Part shown: positions 1-11,242 of the stretch, in pieces
Layout of the letters: every line of letters begins with the position of its first letter
Position numbering within the stretch: position 1 is the stretch's first letter
Assembly: GCA_030549495.1 (NCBI GenBank)
Contig: JAUIRK010000936.1
Span: 620,001-684,000, forward strand
Source of the DNA: Nectonema munidae
Taxonomy: Eukaryota > Nematomorpha > Nectonematoida > Nectonematidae
Direction: 5' to 3'
DNA length: 64,000 nt
Notes under the pieces: model-generated
Seen by the model: only the letters and a program-made list of their open reading frames with translations
What the model was told of the DNA's origin: nothing
The model's database searches: none
Made by a program: the position numbers and the translations under genes

Positions 1-3000
1 GAACTAGAGAAATCAGCCATATCCTTCAACAAAACAATTTCAACTTCTATTCTCAATTCCACTCCAAACAACACATTTCCAAAACGCAAAAACGCCTATT
101 TCTGGAATTCAACATCACTTCCAACTGAAAAACTCATACAAAAAAGAAATCAATAAAGCTAAAAAACAGGCCTGGAAAAAATTCACCACTCAAACTCCGT
201 CCAACCCTTGGAGCACTATTCATAAAATCACGAATAAAAAATTCTCATCTCCCTTACTTCCCCATATACTTCCAGCAAAGAACACTGAAACATCACACTT
301 GAACCCCTCTTTTCTTACTTCACTTTTTCCATCCGATTCACTAGTAACCGACAACATTCATAATTCCGTCATAAGACTGAAAACTCAATCATATTTACGT
401 AATACCAACACCTTTGATTTTCCACAAATCACCATTACAGAACTCAGCAACGCCGTAAACTCCTTTAAACCCAAACTAGCATGCAGCTCCATGAAACACG
501 TTCGCAAAGCATACCATATTATCTATCCCCACATACTTCAATTATTCAACAGTTGCTTAAGAAGAAGAAGAAGCCTTTATTATACAAATGTAAATAAAAA
601 GAGAAAATAACTTCAAAAACAATAAAACATACTCGAAACAATAAAAATTAAATTTTATATATTATATTAGATAACGACTAAGCAAATTAATCTTGATTCC
701 TAAACCCAATCGAGATCCCAATAACATAAAAATTGGCGCCCAATATCTCTTTTACCGACAATAGGCAAAATTTTAGAGAAAATTCTCGGGAAGAGATTGC
801 CACATTATAGCTTAAAAAATCGACTTATTCACGCTAACCAATTTGCCTATCTTCCCAACAAAAACTCAGAATTAGCACTTTCTCGCCTTACGCTTTACCT
901 CGAATCTGCACTAAAAATCATAAAATAGCCTCAACTTTATTCCTAGATATCGAAAATGCTTTTAATACTGTCTGGAACCCAGCTATCATTAATAACCTCG
1001 TAGATAACACCTACCCCACATACATGATAAAATTCATACACAATTACCTTAGCCATCGCATTCTAATTCAAAACAACTCATATATTCGCAGGCTCTCTCT
1101 CTCTACTCCTCAAGGTGGCAGCTTATCTGACCTACTTTGGTTAATACTCATCAACACCCTTCTTGCTTTTATCAACAACTCTAACTTTTCTCAGCAATAT
1201 TCCGACGACTTTCTTTTCTCTTTTTTTAGTTCTGAGCAAAACGAAAACCTTAAACAATCTCTTTCCCTACTAAAACCAATCCAATTCAAAGCGCAACAAT
1301 TCACACGCAAAAGAATTAAACCTTTACCCTTGCAACTTAACACAGCAAACAAATTAGATCCACAGAACCAAGTAAAATATCTTGGGCTCACTTTCCAACC
1401 CAACTTAAAATTCTCTACTCATTTCAAAAGCACCTCACAAAAATTAGTCAAAACTCTTTTCTCTCTTAAAAACGCAATTTCTTACAAATGGGGACTTTCT
1501 CCAAAAATCACAAACTTCATTTATAAAAGTCTCATTTTCCCTGTCCCTAAATATGGAATTCTTTCATGGGGCTCAAATTTGAAACATCAGTCATTTCTTA
1601 CACATCTTAAAGAAAACGCTTCTTAAAAACTACCTAATAACTTTCTGCTCTACACCCTCACCACATGCTTTCACCAACCTATACACAACACAAACATCCC
1701 AATCACTGCAGTACTACAATTCCTTATTAATTTAGTTTGCTCCTTATAAAACATATCAAGTGCTACCATTAAATCACCCAATCGAGCTCTTACACCCTTT
1801 TTCGTCTCCTCCTTACACCACTAACATCTGTCACCATAGATATCTTGCCCTAAACTCTATAGCTCATCAACGTACAACAAATACTATCAGCTCGCTTTCA
1901 ATTTTTACTGACGGTTCCAAATCAAAACATCGCTCTTCAGCTGCATGCGCATTCTTCCTACAAAACACAAAAAACTCATTCCTTATCCAACACACAAATC
2001 TAGATCCAGAAATCACTGCACACGAAACAGAAATTCACGCAGTATTACTATCCTGCAACATACTCCTTAATAACCTAACTTCCTTTTCTACCTCCTTCAA
2101 ATATATCACTTTTTTCACAGACTCGCAAAATTTAATAAATTAGCTAAAACTTGAAAACAAAATCTCACACTCAACTTATAGTTTAGCAAGCAAACTTATT
2201 CACCTATCTAATCACTTTGAATTAAAAATCGTCTGGTGCCCAGCTCATTCCAGTTGTTTCGAAAACTACCTTGTCGATAACGTTGCAAAATCAAAAATCT
2301 CCGATTCACAGATCCTACCCCTATTTTCTCTACCCATCTCCACATTTACAAACACTATAACTAACTCTACACTACTGCAGTGGCAACAATCTATTGACTC
2401 AACCATCACATCACTTCTGACATCTATGTCATTATCACAACTCATTTTAAACAAACACTTTCACTCACTCCCTCGGAACATCATTCGCTGGCTCTCATTC
2501 CATTGCCCTTGTAATGCATACTTCTTCAAATTCAAACTTCATTCAAACCCTTTCTGTCGTTTCAGCTGTTCGTACATTGAAACACCTATACATATTCTCC
2601 TTTTTTGTCCAATTTTTCATTCTCAACGACACCAACTCCTTGAAAAAAGCCGCTACTTTTTAAAGATATTCCATCCTCTCTACATGAGCTTCTACAACAC
2701 CCATTACTCATCAAACATCTCTCTCTTCTCATAACCACAATCGAACCAATACTCTCTGCAAACCAAACACTCATTCCTCCCCCAAATATCCAATAACAAT
2801 AAGCCATTATCATCACTAACCCATACATTCTACACAACAGTCTAGTGTCTACAGCCATGAAAATCTTCCAAATTTTCCTTTCTATTTCAGAAAGACCCAC
2901 AAAGACTAAACTTACACTTTGAAGACTAAATTCCAGCAGACTTGCAAGCATATCAGCTCCAGCTGGAAAGTGCTTAGAAATCTCCATACCTACTCTTAGA

Positions 3001-3010
3001 TAAAAAAAAA
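1..3010 (+). mobile_element. LINE of the I/R1-type group, with reverse transcriptase and RNase H, broken
   Basis: A non-LTR retrotransposon whose 5' part lies before the window. In order one reads the region before the reverse transcriptase, RT core (for example the frame at 1024-1626, with the STPQGGSLSD segment that replaces the usual PQG box and a KYLGLTFQ thumb motif), an RNase H domain (1760-2143, with FTDGSKSK at its start and TDSQNLIN later) and a C-terminal Cys-His region (2426-2734, HILLFCP). RT followed by RNase H is known from the I, R1, LOA and Ingi groups; I cannot choose between them. The reading changes frame several times and carries stops, so it is dead. An insert of about 135 bp splits the RT near 555-690. 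The A-rich stretch near 3000-3012 is the likely 3' end. A second, 5'-truncated copy of the family is at 20990-22150. Confidence 0.85.
555..690 (-). mobile_element. Short insertion inside the LINE, LINE-tail-like
   Basis: The RT reading of the surrounding LINE stops at LFNSCL and resumes about 135 bp later with a segment reading PKPNRDPNN and then WRPISLLP after small corrections. The inserted DNA starts with an AAG run followed by CCTTTATTATAC. Read on the minus strand this gives AATAAAGGCTTCTTCTTCTT, which resembles the AATAAA plus CTT-repeat tail seen at 15268-15293 and again near 58105-58125. I infer a tiny 5'-truncated LINE insertion in reverse orientation. Confidence 0.4.
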
Positions 3011-3012
3011 TC

Positions 3013-3825
3013 TAGAACAAGCATGAATGCTAATTGTAGCTACTAGGATGTTGTTTTCTAATAATTATTCTTCCTCTTTTTAAACCTTTCACAAAATCTT
3101 GAGTCGTTTCACCTACTGCTTCCAAATCAAATATAGTTTTTAAAAAAACTTCACCTGCTGAAATTTTTTGACGGTGAAAAAATAAAAGTTTCATAAAGAG
3201 TGCCAGGAATTGGAATTAACTTGCACTTACTCAGTTCAATTTGAGGAAAACCTAAGTCTTGAATATATTCCTTATTACCTTTTTGGGTCCATTATGGCTC
3301 GCTAAGTAAAAAATAGAATAAAACAGTTTCCACCTTAACTATGATATTAACCTTTCTCTACTTTGTTTTTGAGTTGTTTATTTTATTAATTTTACCATTT
3401 TCAAGTTTTTAAAGTTTTCTAATATAAAAAATATTACACTCCTCCTTTTCGGGACCATTTTGTACTTGATATATTTTTAACATACATTTATTATATAATT
3501 TACATTTTGTAATTATTATTTCAAAGATATTACATCATAGAGACTTAATAACTTATAAATATATTACATTCTCACATTTGACAATAGATATTTATGTATA
3601 GATACCTGCGATGTCTGACACTTTTCAAGGAACTAAAAATGCGCATGAAACTTTGCATAGCTATCAATGTTTGACATATCATGATTATATGCTACATATG
3701 TTGTATTATAGAGACAGTAAAGCTTGTAAAAAATCAAATTGAGTAGCAGATATTCGATATCTTTCGTTATTTTTTTCTCATTCTTTTATTCATTTTGGCT
3801 CTTTGATATGTTTCTTTTGAATTTT
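3013..3825. other. Intergenic, no gene seen
   Basis: AT-rich DNA with no supported frame, RNA gene or terminal repeat between the LINE tail and the piggyBac remnant. A piggyBac left end would be expected here, but no TTAA-bounded CCC-type terminus was found. Confidence 0.5.
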
Positions 3826-5395
3826 ATTGCCTCAATTACTTTCTTGTTTGTTTCCAATGTCAATGATCATTTTGCGAATCGCTAAATCAAAAATTATTCA
3901 TCAAAATGATGATTCAGATAACTCCAAGCATAGTTGGATTCCGAAGCAGACGATCATATTTCCTATGTTGAAAGAACTTCAAACTCTGATGACAGCGATT
4001 CCAACACTTGTGTTCAGAGCAATTACAAAGATTTTACACCTAAAAACTTGGACAGGCGTTCATCATCAAATGTTATCTATTCAAAATCAGGTCCAACAAG
4101 GTTCGCCACTTTTAGAGTTGATCACGAAGTTTCATCATTTTTTCCCTCCAAATATTACAAAAAAATTATAAGCAACACTAACAAGAAAGGACTTGAAACT
4201 TAATGGATGAATTTAGACGAAATATAGTGAATGCGTTTTTTGGTGCGTTGATTTTACTTGTCCTGCATAAATACAAAAACGAGGCAATAAAAAATTTATG
4301 GAGCAAAGAAAATGGATGACTAATTTTTCGTGCAAACTTCACCCGTAATAGGTTTGAAGAATTATGTGCTACTCTATGATTCGATTATGCGACGACAAGA
4401 AATCAAAGGAAGAGGCGCAAATTTGCAACAATTCCAGAGTTATGGGATGATTGGAGTTTGTTGCTAGATGAATATTATAACATGAGCTTTTTTGTGACAG
4501 TTTCCGTGGTAAGTTACCATTCCAGCAATATATGCCTAAAAATCCATCTAAGTATGGTATAAAATTTTGGCTTATTTGTGATGCTGTCTCTTATTATCTG
4601 TGGAGAATAATGCCTTATTTAGGCAAAAATTACAATTCTACGGCGAAAAACTTATCAGAAAATGTGGTGTTAGAATTATCAAGAGGACTCAAAGGTCACA
4701 TTACTTTTGACAACTTTTTTTGTTCTTACAATCTTTACTCAAAAGAATATAACGACAATGAGTACTATAAGAAAAAATAAAAGTAGTTTAACTGAAAATT
4801 TTAGTCCTTGTAGAGGAATAAGCAAGTAACACTTCTTTCATATATGCCAAAATATTACAAAACATAACTACGACAAAGAAATCAAAAAACAAAGGAGAAG
4901 ATTCCTATAATTATAAGCGATTATAATAAAATGAAGAGCGGAGTAGATAGTTTTGATCAGTTGGTTAATTTTTATTCCGTATCAAGGAGAACAAACAGAT
5001 GGTCAATGGCTGTATTCTATAATATCTTGGACATTTCTGCCTTAAATGAAAATATTTTATTCACTGAGATCAATAAAAACTGGGGAACAAACTGACCATA
5101 CAGAAGAAGAGTGTTTCTTCATAACTTAGGAAATCAACTTGTAAGAGCGCACATAGAAAGAAGAAAAATTTTACCAAGAATTCCCTAAAGAACTGGTTGA
5201 AAACATTCAAAAAGCAGAAAGCGGTATGTCTGAAGGAACTAACAATGAACAAACCAGAAGAAAGGGAGGAAGGTGCTATTTATGTAAAAGTTGCGACAAT
5301 AAATGTGACCATGTTTGCTGGAAATGTGAGAAATATATATGCAAAGATCATCTCAGCAAAATATGTAAAAATTGGATTTGATATTTTTGTTTGCT
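3826..5395 (+). pseudogene. piggyBac-family transposase remnant
   Basis: A DDE transposase of the piggyBac superfamily, spread over several frames. The N-terminal part (3934-4203) is acidic and serine-rich as is usual. Next comes a segment around 4330-4480 reading RFEELCATL and then FATIPELWDDW. The central part (4510-4780) is clearest: RGKLPFQQYMPKNPSKYGIK, WLICDA and HITFDNFFCSYNL, the last containing one of the conserved aspartates. The C-terminal cysteine-rich, PHD-like finger is recognisable near 5270-5380 (CYLCKSCDNKCDHVCW, then CKDHL). About 520 codons would be expected, which this span could hold, but stops and frame changes are frequent, so it is inactive. I could not pair terminal inverted repeats with it. 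Confidence 0.85.
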
Positions 5396-5661
5396 ATGTT
5401 TTTTACTTAATTTTCCTCAATGAAGGAATTCCAGTTTTAAATTGTGAAACTTTTTTAATAAATTTTTTCTTCATTTACCAGTACAAACAAAAAAACTTTC
5501 GTCTTCTTTAGAGTATTTCTAAACGGTATTTAAAAGTGGCATTTTGGATTAATAAAAAAAGAGTAAAAATTTTTTTAAGTAATTATTTTGGTTTGAAATT
5601 TTTATTAAAAAATGAAATAATTTTACATTCGTTTTTGTTTTAAAAAAAATTAAAATTAATT

Positions 5662-5735
5662 TTAACCCTATTAGTGCTGGGCTAAATTTGTCGGCTCAAG
5701 TGCTGGGGGCGTAAAGTGACCCCCCCCCCTTATTT
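5662..5735 (+). repeat. piggyBac-like left terminus, unpaired
   Basis: TTAACCCTATTAGTGCTGGG, a TTAA followed by CCCTA and a GC-richer stretch, looks like a left end of a TTAA-type element. It points away from the piggyBac coding remnant upstream, so it should start another element. No matching right end was found downstream. A run of C follows at about 5721-5730. Confidence 0.3.
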
Positions 5736-6999
5736 TTCTCAGATATTAATAAGTTTTTATAAATATTTTTAATGCTACATATATATTTCAACTATGCTGA
5801 ATTCAGCGGTGTTGTCCATTATATATCAAAATCAATCAAACCTGCCAAAAAATTGATTTATATTTGCATTTGCATTCTATTTTTAGTTGCCAAAGAAAAT
5901 TCTTCAATATTTATCATAGTTCTGCTCGGACATGTTTGAAACTGGGTCAAATTAAGTCCCATTTTTTTTTGTTTTTTTTCAATTATATTGCAACTTTTTT
6001 TGAACGACATATTAAAAAAAACAAAATTCCATTTTATTGCCATATATATTCAGTTTTGATGAATTAAAATAAAAAAACCATACTTGCGATTGAGTGAGCG
6101 AATAATAAAACCTTTTTTTCGAGATATCAGAAAAAAAGTTTATTTTGGTGATTTATATATAAAAGTTCATCTACAAATGTCACAGGAAGTTGAATTAAAA
6201 AAAAAGAAGTTATTGTATCCCTAATATATATTAGCGTTAAATACTTTCATATTTGTAATCATTATTATTTTATTATTTATGATATAGTCGACTCTCCCAA
6301 AACCGAATCTCACTCTAAATCGAACTTTATTTAAAGTCCAAAATTATTTTTTTATGATTTGTTAACTCTTCTTCTGAATACCAAATTTTCCACAATTCCG
6401 AATTTTTTTCTGTAAAAATGTTGAAAATTATATTCTAGAAAATCGAACTTTTCAAAAAAAAGCTTTTAGGAGATAAAAAAGCAAAACTTTGTTTTTCAAA
6501 AACGATATCAGTTTTTTTACGTCATTAATCTAATAACTTTAGTTATACCCCTTTTTTTAACTTTACTTAATTTTTTATTCGTTTTTCAACTCTACAATAA
6601 GTGATTAGGATTTAAAAAATTACAGTACATTTTGAATTTTTTGGTAAAAACTTTATAGCACTTTGATAAAACGATGTTTTTTTCAGATAAATCATTTTTT
6701 CTTAAATACGGTAAAACTTACTCTACCCTAACTTACCCTAGAATAGTGAATAGATCATCTTAAATAGGTAAACTTACTCTAAACGGTAAAACGTTATACT
6801 GTAATTTACATTTTTTATTAGAAAAACCTTTTAACTAAAATAAATGATATCCATTAATTTCTAATAAATTGAAAGCATTAATCATTTTAATGCTACATTT
6901 TGATTACTTTTAAAAAATATTAGTTTACATAAATAACTTCCTTCAAAATCTTGAGACATGGTATGTGTATGTTTCTAACTTAAAAAATTTTTTTAGAAG

Positions 7000-8458
7000 A
7001 ACTTGATTTGAATATGAAAATTAGAATGCTTAAAGAAGTTGAAAATGGCATGTCAAGAGCTCATGCAGCAGTAAAATATGGAATTAGTAAGTCAACAGTA
7101 TGTGACATTCTAAAATCCAAAGACAGATGGAAGTCAAAGGTAGAAGAATCTCCATCAGGAGTTAAATTTAGGGTAGTTAAAAGTAAGTTTTAGGACATTA
7201 ATGAGCTGATGATAATATGGTTCAGAACCGCCAGAAACAAAAATATTCCAATAAGTGGCGCTTTGATAAGAGCAAAGGCGCAACAGTTTGCCCAACTTCT
7301 CTGCTTCAAAAGAGTGGCTGAGCAAGTGGAAGCACCGATATGAAATTAAACAGATGACTGCATGTGGTGAGCGATAAGACGTTGACAAAGAAGTACTTGA
7401 AGATTGAAAAAACAAAATTGTAGAACTGTGTGTTGGATACGAGCCTCGGAACAACTCCAATTGTGATGAGACTGAGCTTTACTTTCGTGAGCTACCAAAT
7501 AAAACACTTGCTGAAAAACAGGAAGACATTACAGGGTCTAAATTTTCAAAAGATAAAATTATAATTATGTTTACATGCAGTATGACTGGCGAAAAGGTAC
7601 ATATTTTTCCAAGTTTACTATAAGTATAATTTATTGTTTTTATGTTTTAGCTAAAACCAATGATAATAAATCGAGCTGAAAAACCAAGATGTTTCAAAAA
7701 GGTCAAGAAAGAAACTTTACAGCTATTTGGCGATCCAACAGAAAAGCCTGGATGGCAGGGAAATTGTTTGAAGACTATATAAACGATTTAAACTAACAAA
7801 TGAAGATTCAAAAACGAAATATTTTGCTTTTTCTAGACAACGCATCTTCGCATCTAAAATGAGTAAAATCCAATGTAAAACTTGCTTTCTAACCAACTAG
7901 GACAACATCTGTGTTACAACATCTTGATCAAGGAATTATCAAAGCATTCAAAAGCCAATATAGAGCCAAATTGATTAGAAGTGTGCTTGCTAAAATAGAG
8001 ACTGTAAAATGCACGGTTGAATTTATAAGTCAAGTTTCTGTTTTAGATGCTGTTTTTTGGGTAGTTGCTGCTTGGATAGAAACAACTGATAGAATTATGA
8101 AGTGCTTCAATCGATGTTGTTTCAAAAGTTTTCATAAAGAGATTGAAAGCATAGAGAATGATGTGGAAACAGATCTTCGAGAGTTAGCAACTCAATTCAG
8201 CAATGAGATTGATGTAGAATCTTAGATGAATATTAATCTGCCAGTGGAAGACTTGGTTGAACGTTTCACTCAAAATTTAGAATCAGAAGTGAAAAGTTGA
8301 AAAAAGGAATTCGTGCTAAAGCAGGAGAAAACTCACACATAGAGACAGACACAGATACAAGAATTGACCGCGTCAGTGGAAAAAAAATTGTTAAAAGAAA
8401 GTTTACAACAAAACAAACATCCTTAGACGACTGGTTCAGAAAAAATAATAATCAATGA
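7000..8458 (+). pseudogene. Tigger-type transposase (CENP-B/pogo family), broken
   Basis: Order of parts: an N-terminal helix-turn-helix (7008-7193; AHAAVKYGISKSTVCDILK), a second DNA-binding segment (7195-7310; IPISGALIRAKAQQFA), and the DDE catalytic domain. The first acidic motif is NCDETE (about 7460), followed by KDKIIIMFTCSMTGEK. The second is the LLFLDNASSH motif near 7830. The third region reads TSVLQHLDQGIIKAF (7905-7945). The C-terminus ends with KQTSLDDWFRKNN at about 8420-8455, a usual end for these proteins. Several stops and frame changes make it non-functional. The likely first exon upstream of 7000 was not found; a tttttttag acceptor-like site lies just before the open frame. 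Confidence 0.8.
7597..7650 (+). other. Probable 54-nt spliceosomal intron in the Tigger transposase
   Basis: The coding sequence reads TGEK, then GTACATATTT...TATGTTTTAG, then LKPMIINRAEKPRCFKK. Tigger relatives have an uninterrupted TGxKLKPxxI segment here, so removing exactly 54 bases with GT-AG ends restores the family sequence. It is T-rich before the AG. The alternative is a chance insertion. Confidence 0.55.
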
Positions 8459-8654
8459 CATTCTCGCATTGTGAATGGAATTTAGTAAATAAAATTTTTT
8501 AGTTATTTTTCTGTTTTTACATAAAAGTGTTTTTTACAACAGTACACAACACAGACCAAGAAGAATATATATTTTCTTTGTTTTTTTTGTTTCTTAAAGG
8601 ATTTATTATATGCATTGTATATTAGTAAACTGAAAGCGACTTTAATTCGTCTTA

Positions 8655-8850
8655 AGTGTTGGTTGGTTGGTTTGAGATATCAAAGCACTTTCAGCAGTTA
8701 AGCTATATGCTCGCATTATGCTTAAGATGGTTAATCACAGTTTTTTGTGAATTTGTTTTTAGAGTTGGGAGCCTTGGGGATCGAACCCCTGACCTTCAAC
8801 TGTTAAGCTGAGAGGTACACCCTAACAACCATGAGGCACATGGTTCTTAA
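8655..8850 (-). mobile_element. tRNA-derived SINE, family A, nested in Tigger
   Basis: On the minus strand it starts near 8850 with a tRNA-like head. A clear B box, GGTTCGATCCC, is flanked by GGG and CCC stems, and the body runs down to a GGTTGGTTGG-type end near 8658. A diverged copy is at 57230-57400 in the same orientation. It cannot be a functional tRNA because the D and anticodon arms do not pair well. Confidence 0.65.
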
Positions 8851-9093
8851 GTGTGCTCGTATATTACAATTGTACTGACTAATGTAATTTCGAATTTCAA
8901 AAAAACTTTTTCTTCAAAAAAAATAAAAAATCAGAAATCCAAAGTAGATTTGCTGTTCTAAAGATAAAACTGGAGAGATTAGCTCAAAAATTTTGTTTTA
9001 GAAGAAAACAACATTATTCCACAAAACCGGACGAACCGAAAACCGAACTTTTTAGTTGGTCCCCGAGATGTCCGGTTTTGGGACAGTGGACTG

Positions 9094-9962
9094 TATTATG
9101 TACACAAAGCAATTTTCAAAGATGCCTTTCTGAAGATTCTTCATCTCGAAGGATTAATTTCCCTTTGAAGATCTTCAAAACAAGACTCAAGAATTGTGGA
9201 AATATGGAGAAAAAAATGCAAAAGATTGACATGAGTGGGTCATTCAACTATCATAAAAATTGTATCAAAAATTGTAGTTTGTTATTTATAGAAAAGTCAC
9301 GAAATTTTTAAGGGATTCATGGTTCAGCGAATTTTGTAAAATAACTACAAATAAAAATTTTACTAAGGGTTGAATAAATTTTCTGACTACACTACTCTAC
9401 TCTATGTCGTTGTAAGGTTTATAACATGGAAAAATGAAAAATTTCATAGAATACAAAATTGAGAACAGTTCTGTAAGATAAAAAACATGTAAAAATAAAA
9501 TTGAAGTACTTGAACGTAGAGATAATATAACTGTCCTATTTTATAGATAAAATAGGTTTGCATTTTTACCTATTCTAAGTACAGGACAGAACGCAAAACT
9601 AGTTATAATATGGGCTAGATTATGTGAAAGTGTATACATCTATATAGCTCAAGGGAGTTTCAGCGAAAGGGGCATCGCCCATATTACGCCCTTATCGAGA
9701 GGTTTGATCTAGAGTAAATTTTACAATAGAAAATACATTATTTTCAGGTATGCGAAGTATTCGCATAAAAATAAAAGTAGCATAAGGAAAAAGCGCTATG
9801 GACACAGTTCCAATCCCATCACTAACGTAGTCAATCATTTAAGGCATTGTATGAAGGAGGAAGAGTAAAAAATAAGAATATTAAACGCTTTTGTGTGCAA
9901 ATTTGTTTCAAGAACTTTTTAATAAATATGGAAAAAGGGATAAAAATAAAAAATATGATGAG
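9094..9962. other. Intergenic, no gene seen
   Basis: No convincing frame or repeat end. A GC-richer patch near 9650-9710 (aaggggcatcgcccatattacg) could be repeat debris. It is the region 3' of the FSAF1-like gene. Confidence 0.4.
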
Positions 9963-10496
9963 TTATCCTTTAGAAACGTATAGGATTCCATTTTTGAATT
10001 TACCAAATTGGCCATCCTTTGTAAGATCTTTCTTTCTTTTCCTATTCATATTTGACGTTATTTTATTTTTACTTAAAGGATTCTTCGTCTTCAGGTATCC
10101 TGAAATGTCAAAAGTTGATGAATCTTTATTTTCACATCTTTTCGTTTGACTGAGCTTCTTTTTCTCTTTTAGCTCTTTGTAATTAAGATAAAGATTTTTC
10201 TCTGGCTTTGCACCAAGTTCTAATAATTTTGCTTTAGTGAGTTTATTTTTCTCTTCTCCTTTAGCAGCTTTAACTGTATACTTGAAAACTTCATGTTGCA
10301 ACTTATACATTTCTTCTTTGCAATTGTTAGGAATACTGGTAGATGTTCTATTTTGAATTAGGTCTACATCTTTTTTAATATGCGGCAATACATTTTTCGC
10401 TTTTTTCAAAGTTGGATCTATAAAAACAAATCTCTGAACTTCTTCCAAAGTTTGAGGTTTCTTATACTTGCAGAAGCATTTCTTTATTTTTTTCAT
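9963..10496 (-). CDS. FSAF1: C1orf131/FSAF1-like small-subunit processome assembly factor (DUF4602, Faf1-related)
   Basis: A 177-residue, lysine-rich protein. Its C-terminal half matches what I know of the C1orf131 family (now FSAF1, yeast Faf1): LGAKPEKNLYLNYKELKEKK at residues 94-113, corresponding to the human LGAKPPKKSYVNYKxL segment, and the terminal GQFGKFKNGIL signature at residues 162-172. Family members are nucleolar and help assemble early 40S ribosomal precursors. The start is the first ATG at 10494-10496. The frame stays open for 21 more codons upstream, but no other ATG is present, so an upstream exon is possible. The human protein is about 290 residues; this one lacks most of the variable N-terminal part. 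No intron interrupts the conserved part. A Penelope-like fragment lies less than 200 bp upstream, so the promoter region is short or repeat-derived. The family call rests on the two motifs. Confidence 0.75.
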   Translation of the reverse strand: MKKIKKCFCKYKKPQTLEEVQRFVFIDPTLKKAKNVLPHIKKDVDLIQNRTSTSIPNNCKEEMYKLQHEVFKYTVKAAKGEEKNKLTKAKLLELGAKPEKNLYLNYKELKEKKKLSQTKRCENKDSSTFDISGYLKTKNPLSKNKITSNMNRKRKKDLTKDGQFGKFKNGILYVSKG

Positions 10497-10670
10497 AGAG
10501 TTATTTTCTAAATTAAAAAGGTTCAAAAGTAATTTCAAGTTACAAGGAATTTGAAACACAACCTAACATTTGTGGGCACTATTATATTTGGTATATTTTC
10601 AACTTTTTGAGGAATAATACATCATGTGTAACTATTTTATAAGTTGGATAATAAGTTATGCCTTTTCAAC

Positions 10671-10970
10671 TTACAAATAACTCGATATAAATGTTAAGTA
10701 TTTTGGTGGGCATTCCCGCCTTATAAAATCGAAAAGAGAGGATTCGATTACTTTTTTCTTCTTCATAGCAAATAGTTTACTTCTAAACTCTATTTCGTTC
10801 TTCTTGAAATGATTAGTCGAAAGTTTTCTAAACGGCCCTTTATCAGATAAAATATCATACTTCTTCTTAGCATAGTAATCTCTATTCAAAATCACTGTAA
10901 CATTACCCTTATCAGACTTGACAATTACAATGTCCTCCTTTGCTCTTAAGTTGGCAATAGTTTTTTTCAT
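10671..10970 (-). mobile_element. Penelope-like element fragment (N-terminal side of the reverse transcriptase)
   Basis: The minus-strand frame reads IVIVKSDKGNVTVILNRDYY followed by ILSDKGPFRKL. This is the conserved lead-in to the Penelope-like RT (typically K-x-DKGN-x-VVILD-x-x-DY, then LLSD-x-x-xF-x-KL). The RT core with its catalytic aspartates is not present downstream, so this is a short fragment. A C-terminal GIY-YIG part of the same element class is at 61470-62060, but nothing shows that the two belong to one insertion. Confidence 0.6.
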
Positions 10971-11242
10971 TATTTCATTTATCGATATAAATGATTAAAA
11001 ATTTTTTATCAATTTATTTGTTTTATTCCATTTTTATACTTATTTTTGAAAAAATTAGATCCGTCCTTATGAAATAATTACAAATTAAAATAAATATTTC
11101 ATACTCAACATGATTGAAGAAAGTATAAGCAATAATATATAAAAATAATTATACTGTACTCTATAACCAATAAATAACGTTTTTCCCAAAAAAAAATTTG
11201 AAAAGAAATTTTGAGTAAAACTGTTTTTTAAACATAGTATGG

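Larger units (their letters stand above)
6285..9093 (+). mobile_element. Tigger/pogo-type DNA transposon, nearly full length, inactive
   Basis: Both ends can be read. The left end TAGTCGACTCTCCCAAAACC (6285) and the reverse complement of the right end, CAGTCCACTGTCCCAAAACC (to 9093), form imperfect terminal inverted repeats. Each is flanked by TA (6283-6284 and 9094-9095), the target duplication of the Tc1/mariner/pogo superfamily. The element is about 2.8 kb. It encodes a transposase with a DNA-binding domain and a DDE domain (separate entry), holds a probable 54-base intron, and carries a SINE in its 3' part. Terminal divergence and coding breaks show an old copy. Confidence 0.85.

Noticed and set aside
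3826-5735. Use of the TTAACCC terminus at 5662 as the right end of the piggyBac copy
   Set aside because: A right end should read towards GGGTTAA on this strand; the terminus points the other way.
8650-8850. tRNA gene suggested by a perfect B box (GGTTCGATCCC)
   Set aside because: The rest does not fold as a tRNA, a SINE body is attached, and a second diverged copy exists at 57230. The same reasoning applies to the B-box matches at 24712, 41056, 43251 and 47126.
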